Notes under the pieces: model-generated
The model's input: the letters and a program-made list of their open reading frames with translations, nothing else
What the model was told of the DNA's origin: nothing
Database searches by the model: none
Part shown: piece after piece, positions 15,549-25,700 of the stretch
Numbering within the stretch: position 1 is the stretch's first letter
Layout of the letters: each line of letters begins with the position of its first letter
Translations under genes and position numbers: made by a program
Virus record (IMG/VR): IMGVR_UViG_3300017714_000004
Span: 1 to 64,000 of that record
Strand: one strand, 5' to 3'
Length of the DNA stretch: 64,000 nt
Source: a virus

Positions 15549-18500
15549 TTATGCAACCCTACAGTATAGTGTGTAGACTTCTGGAGTATGTACTAGAGTG
15601 TCACTAATCGTTGCACCAACATAGTTACCTAGGAAGGAGCGTGAGTAGTTGCCACCGAAGTTGCGTGAGTAGTTACCAGTAAATCCGCGTGAGTAGTTAC
15701 CAGTGAAGTCACCTACGTATGTAGATACACGATCACGTGAGTAAGTACCGGAGTATGCAGAACTACGGATTCTTGAGTAAGCAGATACACGGACACGTGA
15801 GTAGTTACCTACGAAATCACGTGAGTAGTTGCCTACAAAGTCACCGACGAAGTCACGAGCATATGCTCCTGTGTACTCACCAGCAAACGTTCTTGCATAG
15901 TTTCCAGTAAAGTCACCAGCAAAGTCACGAGTATATTGACCAGAGAACCCACGAGAGTAGTTACCAGTAAACGTTCTTGCATAGGTTCCTGTGTATTCAC
16001 CAACATAGTTTCTTGCGTAGTTACCTACGTAGTTTCCACCAAATTGTCGTGAGTAAGTTCCAGAGTAAGCACCAGTGTATTCACCAACAAAGGTTCTTGC
16101 ATAGTTACCTACGTAATCACCAGCGAAGCCACGTGCGTAGTTTCCTACGTAGTTTCCACCGAAGTCGCGAGTATAATTACCAACATAGTTTCCACCGAAG
16201 TCACCAACATAATCACCGATGAAGTTACCAGCGTAGTTACGTGAGTATTGACCAGAGAACGTTCTTGTGTAGTTACCAGTGAAGTCACCAGCAAAGTTGG
16301 TTACACGATCACGAGCATATGCTGAACTACGGTTACGAGTGTATACCGAAATTCGGTTACGTACGTATGCAGAGTAACGAGTACGTGTAGATGTACGAGT
16401 ATACTCACCAGTGTAGTTACCAGCGAAATCGCCTGCGTATCCACGAGCATAGTTACCTACGTAATCACCAGCGTATCCACGAGCATAGTTTCCTACGAAG
16501 TTGCCAGCAAAGTTAGTTACGCGATCTCTTGTGAAATCTCCAACGTAGTTAGTGATACGAGTTCTTGCATAAGCAGAACCACGGTTACGAGTCGAGGTAC
16601 GAGTCGAGGTACGTGTGAAGTCACCAATGTAGTTAGTGATACGAGTACGTGCATAAGCAGAGTAACGAGTACGTGTAGAAGTTCGAGTAGAAGTTCTTGC
16701 GTAGTTTCCTACGAAGTTACCAGCAAAGTTAGTTACACGGTTACGAGTAAAGTCACCAACATAGTTAGTTACACGAGTTCTTGCGTATGCAGAGTAACGA
16801 GTACGTGTAGAAGTTCGAGTACTTGTACGAGCATAGTTACCGACATAGTCGCCAGCGTATCCTAGAGTACGAGTATAGTTACCAGTGTAGTCACCAGCAT
16901 AGTATCCAGTACGTGTGTAGTTACCAGTTGCAGTTCTTGTTCGTGTTGATGTACGAGCATAGTTACCAGTATAGTTACCAGTGCGTGTGCGAGAGTAATC
17001 ACCGGCATAGTACAATGTTGCGGCCCGATTACGTGAGTAATCTCCAGCGTATGAGAACGCACGGTTACGAGCGTAATCTCCAGCAAAGTTGCCTGTGAAG
17101 TTAGTTACACGGTCACGAGCGTAATCTCCAGCATATGATGCTGCACGTGTGCGAGAGTAATCACCGGCATAGTTACCAGCATATGATGCTGCACGGTTAC
17201 GAGCGTAATCTCCAGCATATGATGCTGCACGTGTGCGACCATAGTTACCAACAAAGTCTCCGGTATAGTTAGTAGCACGAGTACGACCATAGTTACCAGT
17301 ATATGTTACGCCACGAGTGTAGTTACCAGTATAATAAGAAGATACGGAACGATTACGTGTGTAAGTTGCTGATCCGGTACTGGTTCGTGTGTAAGTTGTT
17401 GTTGTGGTGAAGTTTCCGGCATAACTAGTTGTGCCTGGGTCCCAAGAAACACCCCATCGCTGGTAACTAGATCCGCTTCGGAGAGTACCACGGGTATACG
17501 TCTTACCATTATATAAAATAACAGTTGTACTAGAAGAAACCGTACCACCCAATCCGTCAGAAGAGCCGTAGCTTATATTGTAATCGCCCTCCAACCTAAT
17601 TTTAAGTTCAATTCGGTTACTATATGAGTTAACACCCCAGTAAGTTGAGCCACCTTTACCATCTAAATAAACATCATTTCTATAGGTGCCGCCACCAATT
17701 GAACTACGTGTTGAATATGCGGTACGAGTAAAGTTACCAGCGTAATATAAGTTACGACTATAGTTACCAGTATATGATGTTCCGTTAGAAGAAGTTCTAG
17801 TGTAGTCAAGCGTTGCAGCACGTCCTCTAGAGTAATCTCCAGCAAAGTTACCAGTAAAGTTGGTTGCGCGGTTACGCGAGTAGTTACCAACATAAGATGC
17901 GGCACGAGTACGACCATAGTTACCAGTATATGTCGCATTACGTGTACGAGTAGATGTACGTCCGTAGTTACCAACATAAGATGCGGCACGAGTACGACCG
18001 TAGTTTCCTACGAAGTTACCTGCGTAGTTAGTAGCACGAGTACGGCCATAGTTACCAGTATAGTTACCAGTACGTGTACGTCCGTAGTTACCAGTGTATG
18101 TTACACCTTCAGCACGAGTACGTCCGTAGTTTCCTACGTATGAGAATGCACGGTTACGAGCATAATCACCAACATAGTTACCCGCATAATACAATGTACG
18201 TGTATAGTTTAGTGTACGCGTTGATGTACGTGTTGAGTTACGTGTGTAGTCGTATGTTTGATAGCGAGTACGTGTTGAAGTTCTTGCGTAATTTCCCACA
18301 TAATCGCCAGCATAGTTACCAGCATATCCACGAGCATAGTTACCAACAAAATCACCTGTGAACGTTGTTGCATAGTTACCAACAAAATCACCAGCAAAGT
18401 TAGTTACACGGTCACGTGAATAGTTACCTACGTAATCACCAGCATAGTTACCAGCGTATCCACGTGCGTAGTTACCAACAAAGTCGCCAGTAAATGTGGT

Positions 18501-20306
18501 TGCATAGTTACCTACGAAGTTACCACCATAGTTTCCTACGAATGTTCTTGCATAGTTACCTACGAAATCACCAGTAAAGGTAGTTGCGTAGTTGCCTACG
18601 AAGTTTCCGGCAAAGTTAGTGACGCGATCACGAGTATATGCAGAATAGCGAGTACGAGTTGACGTACGGGCATATGCTGAATAACGTGTACGAGTAGATG
18701 TACGAGTAGAAACACGAGCGTAGTTACCAACATAATCACCAGCATAACCACGAGAGTAGTTGCCTGCGAAGCCACGTGAGTAGTTACCCACGAATCCACG
18801 AGCGTAGTTACCTACGAAGTTACCAGCGAAGTTAGTAACTCGATTGCGTGTGTATGATGAAACACGTGCACGAGAGAAAACGCCTGCGAAGTTTGTTACA
18901 CGGTCACGTGTGTAATTAGTTATACGAGTACGGGTGTAGTCTGCTGAGTAAGCAGATGTACGAGTTCGAGTACTAGTACGTGCATAAGTTGATACACGGT
19001 TGCGTGTGTAGGTACCGGCATATGCAGATACACGGTTACGGGAATAAGTTCCTGAGTAAGTTCCGGTGTATGCTGACACACGAGTACGAGTGTAGTCTGC
19101 TGTGTAAGCAGAACTGCGTGTACGTGAGTAAGTACCTGTGTAAGTTGATACACGACCACGAGTATAAGAAGAAACTCTATTGCGTGAGAATGTACCAGTA
19201 AATGGTGTGATTCGGTTTCGGACATATGTAGAAACACGTGAACGGTTGTAAGTACCGGCAAAATAACCAGTAAATGCAGTTAGTCTGTTACGTGTATATG
19301 ATGAAACGCGAGTTCTTGCGTAGTTGCCTACATAGTCACGAGCATAGTTTCCTACGAAGTCACGTGAATACGCTCCCGTATATTCTCCAACAAACGTACG
19401 TGAGAAAGTATCTACACTATTACGAGTATATGTTGAAATACGGTTACGAGTATATGCAGAGATTCTTGTACGTGTGTAAGCTGAGTTACGTGTACGAGAG
19501 TATGCAACGTCGACAATAGTACGACGGGTGTTAGAGGCAGAACCTCGTGGTACCCATGTACCTGCTAGAGTTGGAGCACCTTGTGCAGATGAACGCAACT
19601 GGTATGAACCAATCGCACCTGCTGTTGCTCGGAGTGACTTAGCGCGTTGACCAAGTGTATACTTGATTTCCGCGTCTGACATTTCTTTAAAACCGCTGAA
19701 TGATGAAGTACCATCATAGTCGGTTGCAACTGGACGTGTAGTGGTAACACCGGCTGGTGGTGTTGCCAAAGTAACTTTCTTCCAGATGTGGTATTGAGTT
19801 GTTGTACCGTCACCATGAGTATCGGAGAACACACCATCGATGTGTTTGGTCCAATCACTGCCTGGCGAGGACGTTGAAAGTTCATATGCACCCTGAAGAC
19901 CTAGGGTCTCCACATTCTTTAGTGCACGATTTGTGAGATTATCTAAATCCGAGTCTACCATTTCGTAGAAGCCAGGATTAGAATTATCTGCATAATAACC
20001 GACAGGACGGGCAAAATCAGAACCAGTCTCACTTGCAGAACCGCCAACCTGTTTCAAGGTTGTGGTTACACTCGTACCAGTGATAGCAGACATCGGGTGT
20101 GTTCCCGCTGGTTCGTTGTAGAAAGTATCTACAAATGAACCGATGTTTGTACCATTGGTTAGACTGATGTCACCGACATCACCAGCAGAGGCCTCTGCAA
20201 GTGCTTCACCCACTTTTACCGCAAGATACATTTCTTGCGCTGGAGTGAATTCCTGTAGGTCACCATCGGTATTCTTAATTTTTAGTGGTATACTAGATGC
20301 TGACAC
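15549..20306 (-). CDS. Giant tail fibre made of four-residue repeats (1585 aa)
   Basis: Residues 1-268 are a mixed N-terminal region, probably the virion anchor; two similar stretches there contain 'LQGAYELSTSSPG' and 'IGSYQLRSSAQG'. From about residue 269 to 1560 the chain is a near-unbroken run of tetrads of the form [TSAV]-[RGS]-[TNDS]-[YFRS], for example VGNY, ARDY, TRTR, VSAY, TGDF. Glycine/aromatic tetrads and arginine tetrads alternate in blocks. About residues 864-960 are a non-repetitive insert ('VYLDGKGGSTYWGV', 'RLEGDYNISYGSSDG'). The last 25 residues leave the pattern and end 'VYTLYCRVA'. Lys is nearly absent and Arg and Tyr are very frequent. The fold and receptor are unknown; a beta-structured fibre is inferred from the strict period. 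Confidence 0.75.
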   Translation of the reverse strand: MSASSIPLKIKNTDGDLQEFTPAQEMYLAVKVGEALAEASAGDVGDISLTNGTNIGSFVDTFYNEPAGTHPMSAITGTSVTTTLKQVGGSASETGSDFARPVGYYADNSNPGFYEMVDSDLDNLTNRALKNVETLGLQGAYELSTSSPGSDWTKHIDGVFSDTHGDGTTTQYHIWKKVTLATPPAGVTTTRPVATDYDGTSSFSGFKEMSDAEIKYTLGQRAKSLRATAGAIGSYQLRSSAQGAPTLAGTWVPRGSASNTRRTIVDVAYSRTRNSAYTRTRISAYTRNRISTYTRNSVDTFSRTFVGEYTGAYSRDFVGNYARDYVGNYARTRVSSYTRNRLTAFTGYFAGTYNRSRVSTYVRNRITPFTGTFSRNRVSSYTRGRVSTYTGTYSRTRSSAYTADYTRTRVSAYTGTYSGTYSRNRVSAYAGTYTRNRVSTYARTSTRTRTSAYSADYTRTRITNYTRDRVTNFAGVFSRARVSSYTRNRVTNFAGNFVGNYARGFVGNYSRGFAGNYSRGYAGDYVGNYARVSTRTSTRTRYSAYARTSTRTRYSAYTRDRVTNFAGNFVGNYATTFTGDFVGNYARTFVGNYGGNFVGNYATTFTGDFVGNYARGYAGNYAGDYVGNYSRDRVTNFAGDFVGNYATTFTGDFVGNYARGYAGNYAGDYVGNYARTSTRTRYQTYDYTRNSTRTSTRTLNYTRTLYYAGNYVGDYARNRAFSYVGNYGRTRAEGVTYTGNYGRTRTGNYTGNYGRTRATNYAGNFVGNYGRTRAASYVGNYGRTSTRTRNATYTGNYGRTRAASYVGNYSRNRATNFTGNFAGDYSRGRAATLDYTRTSSNGTSYTGNYSRNLYYAGNFTRTAYSTRSSIGGGTYRNDVYLDGKGGSTYWGVNSYSNRIELKIRLEGDYNISYGSSDGLGGTVSSSTTVILYNGKTYTRGTLRSGSSYQRWGVSWDPGTTSYAGNFTTTTTYTRTSTGSATYTRNRSVSSYYTGNYTRGVTYTGNYGRTRATNYTGDFVGNYGRTRAASYAGDYARNRAASYAGNYAGDYSRTRAASYAGDYARDRVTNFTGNFAGDYARNRAFSYAGDYSRNRAATLYYAGDYSRTRTGNYTGNYARTSTRTRTATGNYTRTGYYAGDYTGNYTRTLGYAGDYVGNYARTSTRTSTRTRYSAYARTRVTNYVGDFTRNRVTNFAGNFVGNYARTSTRTSTRTRYSAYARTRITNYIGDFTRTSTRTSTRNRGSAYARTRITNYVGDFTRDRVTNFAGNFVGNYARGYAGDYVGNYARGYAGDFAGNYTGEYTRTSTRTRYSAYVRNRISVYTRNRSSAYARDRVTNFAGDFTGNYTRTFSGQYSRNYAGNFIGDYVGDFGGNYVGNYTRDFGGNYVGNYARGFAGDYVGNYARTFVGEYTGAYSGTYSRQFGGNYVGNYARNYVGEYTGTYARTFTGNYSRGFSGQYTRDFAGDFTGNYARTFAGEYTGAYARDFVGDFVGNYSRDFVGNYSRVRVSAYSRIRSSAYSGTYSRDRVSTYVGDFTGNYSRGFTGNYSRNFGGNYSRSFLGNYVGATISDTLVHTPEVYTLYCRVA
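15627..19502 (-). repeat. About 3.9 kb of degenerate 12-base repeats inside the fibre gene
   Basis: The tetrad code appears as a 12-base periodicity (plus-strand units such as 'tagttacctacg' and 'gttaccagtgta'). Longer blocks of 60-150 bases recur, for example the segment encoding 'RDRVTNFAGNFVGNYA' at several places. The non-repetitive insert is at about 17425-17715. Confidence 0.85.
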
Positions 20307-20357
20307 GATATCGTCTCTCTTTAGCTAAAGTTAAAGTTTATTGGTTAATGACCCCTT

Positions 20358-20365
20358 TATTTATA
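20358..20365 (-). promoter_or_regulatory. T4-type late promoter box before the tetrapeptide-repeat fibre
   Basis: TATAAATA on the minus strand, 52 bases before the start codon at 20306. It is placed directly after the terminator hairpin of the upstream unit. Confidence 0.8.
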
Positions 20366-20367
20366 AC

Positions 20368-20408
20368 AAAAAAAATGTGCATAAACGGGGTCTACGCACA
20401 TTTTTTAA
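20368..20408 (-). terminator. Strong bidirectional terminator hairpin
   Basis: Arms AAAAATGTGC (20371-20380) and GCACATTTTT (20396-20405) form a 10-bp stem. It extends inward by three more pairs, one of them G-T, and carries T-runs on either strand. It closes the unit that ends with the 150-aa gene at 20460. Confidence 0.82.
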
Positions 20409-20459
20409 AAAATATTTACTTTACTTATAATATTCTAATTTCAGAGATTAATTAAATAA

Positions 20460-20912
20460 TTATTGTGGGGGTTCTGGCCAGTTAACATCTTCCATAGATT
20501 CGATACCAGATAGATTTCCCATGATATCGCGCAACTCTTGACGATATCCCCTCCATGCATTTAGCATATCATCTGACAGCCCCGCATCTGGAAGTTGAGT
20601 CCAGTCGGTACGAGATATTGCTTGATCTCTTTGAGATCGAACTGCTCCCTCGAATGAGTTGCTATCAAAAGACCATTGACTTTTATCCCATCGATAAAAG
20701 GGTGATGGTTTAATTGGTCTTTTAGACCATCCATTATCCCAGTAATTATTTTTACCAAAATTGACCCAGTCTTCACCCTCGTTGGTTATATCTCTAACGA
20801 CCATATCGTCAATGACATCTCCATCACTTGGTCCGTCTACAGCTATAGACATAACTGAAGTTGACCTAACCTCACCAGTTTCTCTATCTACGTATGCTAA
20901 AATTTTACTCAT
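20460..20912 (-). CDS. Tail fibre assembly chaperone-like protein (Phage_tail_APC type)
   Basis: The 150-residue protein has a C-terminal block 'RDQAISRTDWTQLPDAGLSD' followed by 'AWRGYRQELRDI' (about residues 94-131). This is the signature of small phage tail-assembly chaperone-type proteins (R..L...DWTQLPD..LS...AW..YRQ.LRD). The N-terminal 90 residues are rich in Asp, Gly and Trp and are not recognised. It lies among fibre genes, after the 480-aa adhesin-like gene and before the terminator, which fits a fibre-folding or attachment role. Confidence 0.72.
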   Translation of the reverse strand: MSKILAYVDRETGEVRSTSVMSIAVDGPSDGDVIDDMVVRDITNEGEDWVNFGKNNYWDNGWSKRPIKPSPFYRWDKSQWSFDSNSFEGAVRSQRDQAISRTDWTQLPDAGLSDDMLNAWRGYRQELRDIMGNLSGIESMEDVNWPEPPQ

Positions 20913-20927
20913 TTCTATTTCCTATAA

Positions 20928-22352
20928 TTAAGGGGATGGTATACCGCCGCCACCGCCAAAGTTTGGTGGTAAGGTCGGGGTATAACTTGTTGTTGTTGGA
21001 GTATATGTAATATTTGTGCTTCGTTGTGCGGTTGCTCCCGCAGGATCAGATACTAATATATTTAATGTGAAGGAAGCTGCTTGCGCGCCAGGTGTCAATT
21101 GGATTTCATTACCTACGGTCTGAACAAAAACTCCGTTTGTACTTCCAGTGGTGGTATATGATACTGTCAATGCCTGACCTTCAGGGTCCATAAATAATGG
21201 AGTAATGGCAGTAGTTGCTCCAGAAGTTAGTGCATATGATGAATCTATACCACTGACATATTGAGGAGCAGCATTTGTACTAGCAGCAGTATGCGTCATT
21301 GTTGTGTTTATATCAACATCGTTAATACCATCTGATCCAGTAATAGTTAATGTAAAGTCCGCATCATCATCCCCCGCCGTTACACGAATAGTGGTCCCAT
21401 TATTCCAAATGTAAATCGTTGCTCCACCTAAAGTTCCAGTAGTGGAAGTTGACAATGTAATACCACCACCTTCAGGATCGATGAACAGTGGAGATATATC
21501 AACATACCCACCTTGAGGTATATTATATGATGATGCAATACCTCCTTGATAACTAGGGGCGCTATTTGTACCTGTCGTAGTGCCACCCGTTGGAGATGAA
21601 TTGTCTCCATTAAATCTACCGATAATCCATTGCTGTCCTGACGAATTATGGCCTGGAAATTGCCAGGCGGGTTGATAGAAAGTTATAGTATTTGTGGCTC
21701 CTCTCCATTTACCACTAGCCACCCATCCGAAAAACATTGGTATAGTCTGAATCGGAAAATGCATAAGATTAGATAGACAGATCCAGTAATTGAATATGTC
21801 ATCTGATGCACCGAAAGTGGCCACGTTATGATTATTATACGGAGTACTAGAAGTATTTACTTGCACAGTACCGACAATATCAAAGGTTGTCTCGACACCT
21901 GTTGCAAAAGAAACTGTCCCGTCGGGAGCATAAACTTCAAGACCATAATCACTTGCACTTGGAGATGTTACGCTAGGTTTGATGAGTACCCACTCCACTT
22001 TAGGGGTTATCTTACCCACGTTAGGTGCAGTGATTGCGTAAGTAGAATAGTCCAGAACAGGATTGAAACCCATATCAATAACTGGATCTGATAAGTTCAC
22101 ATAAGCACTCACACCAAAAAACTGAGTGGCAGTTCCACTACTTCCAGCAATATGCCATCCAGAAGAATCATTTTTATTAACGTTTATAGGTCGACCAAAA
22201 AGTAAAGCACCATCCTCATAGTCATCCGTCGAAAATGGTATTGCATCTCCAGCATCAGCAATACCATAAGACATAACCTGAAAGTTCTTATATACGTCAT
22301 CAACAATTATATTGCCGTCTTCGTTTCGAATTTCTATTCCGTAAGTACTCAT
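20928..22352 (-). CDS. Adhesin-like virion protein with two Ig/cadherin-type repeats
   Basis: From the chosen start (ATG at 22352, sharing ATGA with the stop of the preceding gene) the protein has 474 residues. The N-terminal 250 residues open with 'STYGIEIRNEDGNIIVDD', like the start of the 131-aa neighbour ('MSYGLEVFNSSNDKIV'). Then two repeats of about 90 residues follow, each beginning 'N-AP-Y--GI-SSY' and containing 'ISPLFIDPEG' or 'ITPLFMDPEG', a pattern of cadherin-like or Ig-like adhesion domains. The C-terminus is a Pro/Gly tail. The two Ig-like copies suggest binding to a surface sugar or capsid decoration; the ligand is unknown. Confidence 0.65.
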   Translation of the reverse strand: MSTYGIEIRNEDGNIIVDDVYKNFQVMSYGIADAGDAIPFSTDDYEDGALLFGRPINVNKNDSSGWHIAGSSGTATQFFGVSAYVNLSDPVIDMGFNPVLDYSTYAITAPNVGKITPKVEWVLIKPSVTSPSASDYGLEVYAPDGTVSFATGVETTFDIVGTVQVNTSSTPYNNHNVATFGASDDIFNYWICLSNLMHFPIQTIPMFFGWVASGKWRGATNTITFYQPAWQFPGHNSSGQQWIIGRFNGDNSSPTGGTTTGTNSAPSYQGGIASSYNIPQGGYVDISPLFIDPEGGGITLSTSTTGTLGGATIYIWNNGTTIRVTAGDDDADFTLTITGSDGINDVDINTTMTHTAASTNAAPQYVSGIDSSYALTSGATTAITPLFMDPEGQALTVSYTTTGSTNGVFVQTVGNEIQLTPGAQAASFTLNILVSDPAGATAQRSTNITYTPTTTSYTPTLPPNFGGGGGIPSP

Positions 22353-22744
22353 CCCTTTCTCACTATCCAATAATATGCGTCATATTTATCATTTCTTTTT
22401 AAAACAAAACTACCATTCTGTCTACTTTCTATTGAAGCATTTCCTACCATAATAGAAGCTGGAGCTACAATGGCGATATCTTGTATGCTACTATTAACAA
22501 AATCTGGGACGTTTACTGTTATTTCTATTAATTCTCCGTATACAAACCAAGCCGGGGCTGCGCCAACACCAGTTAAAAGGTTACCTAAAGGATTAGTGAC
22601 CCAGCCTGGATTAGCAGCAGCTGCCGAATCATATTTATTATTGTCTGCTGATACAAGTCCGTAAGATACTAAAGATCCTAACGTGCTAGTTGTTGATACT
22701 ATTTTATCATTAGAACTATTGAATACTTCTAATCCATAACTCAT
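22349..22744 (-). CDS. Small virion-type protein related to the N-terminus of the 480-aa adhesin
   Basis: The 131-residue protein starts 'SYGLEVFNSSNDKIVSTTST' and continues in beta-strand-like segments ('GELIEITVNVPDFV', 'SIQDIAIVAPASIMV'), ending 'DKYDAYYWIVRKG'. The downstream adhesin begins with the same kind of phrase, so the two look like a duplicated module. Both ends overlap neighbours by ATGA, indicating coupled translation from the 1072-aa gene onwards. Function unknown. Confidence 0.6.
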   Translation of the reverse strand: MSYGLEVFNSSNDKIVSTTSTLGSLVSYGLVSADNNKYDSAAAANPGWVTNPLGNLLTGVGAAPAWFVYGELIEITVNVPDFVNSSIQDIAIVAPASIMVGNASIESRQNGSFVLKRNDKYDAYYWIVRKG

Positions 22745-25700
22745 GATAGTTTACCTAGTTTAACACGCAGGCCTGTTTCTTCATTAGTAGATGTTGCGTC
22801 ATAAATTCTGATATTATCCCCAGTAAGAACCATTCTTTCTCCTGAAGAAGTATATCCGGTAGCTTCTGTAGTATCTATACCTGTCGCATCACCACCGATA
22901 ACTAAAGTTTCTGCGACAGTAGCAATTCTAGTATTTAGTTCTTCGGCTATTAAAGAGTCTACTTCGATAGTATTTGCAGAGATAAACCCACCATCGATGA
23001 CTGTTGCACCACCATCGTCTCGACTCAGGGCACCTTGTGTGTTCGTAAAGGTTACCAAGCCGTCGAATGAGTATGACTTAAATGGGGGGCTGAACAATAG
23101 GTTACCGGAAGCAGTTGTCGCAGTTCGACCTCCCACAGTATCTTCTACTGCAAAGAATCTTGCCGCCCATAGACTTCCGGTTAGGTCTGTGTCTTGCGGT
23201 GGAGAGATAGACCATTCATCTGTTAGTCCAGTAAATGTGCCGTCAGTGCCGACTGTTCCGGTTCCTATGAAATTGAAACTGGTTGCGGTTGGAGTGGCAG
23301 GGCCGTCAGTTGTTCCGTCTCCGACAAGATAGTAGACATAACCGTTCTCTTGTTGAGGTATAGCACTTGGATCTACTGTGCCTGGTTGTCCGTCCGTTGA
23401 AATCTTTACTGGTTCCGACCAAGTCAGTGTCGCGTCTGTTCCAGTAAGACCTTGCGTAGTTGCCGTTGCACGACATAACCACAATGGGTCGAGATCTGTA
23501 TTGGATTCTTGTGGATCTTCTGTCCATCCACCAGACAAGTTCTCTACGAGATCATTGGTGAAACTATATGTCGCACCTACTGGACCCCAAAGACCACCAC
23601 TTGCTGCTGGTTTGTTCGCACTTCTTTTATAAACAGATGCGGAGAAGGTCGAGTAACCATCCTCACCGTTGTTGTGATCTTCATATGGTGCAGACCATGT
23701 ACCACCCTCTTCAACACCCGTGTCTCCGTCTGTGGCAAATTGATATTCTACTGCCCAGATCTTACCATCTGGTGCTTCATCTGCTGGAATTTCTGCAACG
23801 GTGTCGTACCATCCGTCTGGTGGAACTAACGAGTTACCGTCTATGGTTAGAGTGCCACTAGATGTAACATTCACAGCGGCAGCCTCTGCTTGTGTTCTTG
23901 TTACGGCATCCGCCCCGAAGTTTACGAAACCACCTGTCGGACTCGATGGGGTTGTGGTTGTTCTTTGAACAATAACTGCTCTGAATGTGGATCGACCATC
24001 ACGACCAGAACCACCGGCGGTCGTTACGTCTGGTGTTGACCAAACGATAACGTCATCGACTATGATTGGGTCTGTGCTGGTACCGGAGTTCGGTTGCGTC
24101 GAAGCAATACCTGACGACACGTACAACTTCATGTTTGCGTCGTTTTCGTCTGGATTCTCCGGTACGGTCTTAGACCATCCACTTGGTTGTGTAAATGTCT
24201 TAGTTGAGAAGTCGAAACTACCACCTGAAGGTTTGCCTGCGTTGTTTGCAAGACTAGTATTCGACCACTTATAAACACTTAACTGAACGAAACTGAATCC
24301 ATCCTCTGCATCAACCGCATAGTTCATCACTAGTTTAGGCGCGCTGAAGGTTAATGTGTTGTCCGTACCAAGATACCCGATAAGACTCGCGGTCGTTCTG
24401 ACTTCATATAGATTCAATGGATTTTCTAGGTCTAGTGCTGGCGGTTCCTCATACCAACTACCATCCGTGACGCCAGAAACGACCTCCGTGTCACCTATCT
24501 TTTCAAAACGATCGTCTGTGAAATTGTATGTCACACCGTTGTTATCTGGGATCGGGCTTGGCAGTGTTGCGGATCGTGTGTATAGACCCTTGGAGTATGT
24601 TGACACACTCTCGATAATACCCAGAGTAGGTTCACTCCATCCGTCCGTGACTGCGTAATCTGTTCCAGTATCACCGATGACACTGAACGCATAGGTAGAT
24701 GACCATACGTCACCTGATCCTTCTGGGATACCTTCGAACCAAACACCCGACTCATTTGCAACGGAGTCTAGTGGATCGCCACCGAATACCTCGTTACCGA
24801 AGTCGAAGAAACCACCTTCTGGTTTAGATGGAGTTGGGATAGCGTCACCGACTTTCCATCCGGCTGGTTTAGGAACCTTGCGGTATACTGCCTTCTCGAA
24901 GATGGACTTACCGTTTTGTCCGTCCAGACCCGTAGAGGTCTTGACTGGATTAGTCCAGCTGATGTTTGTGTCTTCACCTGTAGGATCAGATAGTTCCGCA
25001 TTAGTTGCGATACCGGAACTAACGTATAGGTCTCCGGTTGGATTACCATCTTCGTCTTGGGCTAGAGGGGGAACGATAGACCATCCTGCCGGTGGAGTCA
25101 GTGTCTGGTCTCCGAAATCAAATGACCCACCTGTTGGTGCAGTCAATGATGTTGTGGATCTCTTGAAGACAGAAACCTGTGCGTATGAATCACCGTTGTT
25201 AGCATCAACGATGCCACCCAACTTATATGGCTCTGACCAATCTGTCGCGGTGATCGTTCCCTGTTGCGATAGGTAATCTCTGAATAGGAAGTTACATGCC
25301 CATAGGTCATCATCACCCGCTGGGATAGTGCCTGACCAATCCGAAGGTGGAGTTAGTGTGGCTGTAGGGAAGTCGAACGTACCGCCGCTAGGTGTCGTCG
25401 GTTGAGTTGGAGACCTCTGGTAGATTGTCGCTTGATAGAAAGAGGTTCCGTTTTCGCCTGGGTCAGTTGGACCACCACCGCCACCACTGGCGTCTTCTAG
25501 GTTAGTCCAATTGGTTCCGTCCCACTTTAAGACGTGTCCAACTAAAACATTAGAGGTTAACTGTACGTCACTTAGATCATCTAGTGATCCAGCACCCAAG
25601 TCACCAGCATTAGCTAGTTTTACCCAAGACCCTGCGTGGGCGAAATATCCAGCACCTGTCGCATGTACATGCGCGAACATACCGTGATAGGCAGACGCGC

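Noticed and set aside
15977-19519. Many plus- and minus-strand open frames inside the tetrapeptide-repeat gene
   Set aside because: The 12-base repeats keep other frames open by composition. Their products are His/Arg/Ser- or Val/Leu/Thr-rich runs with no start signals.
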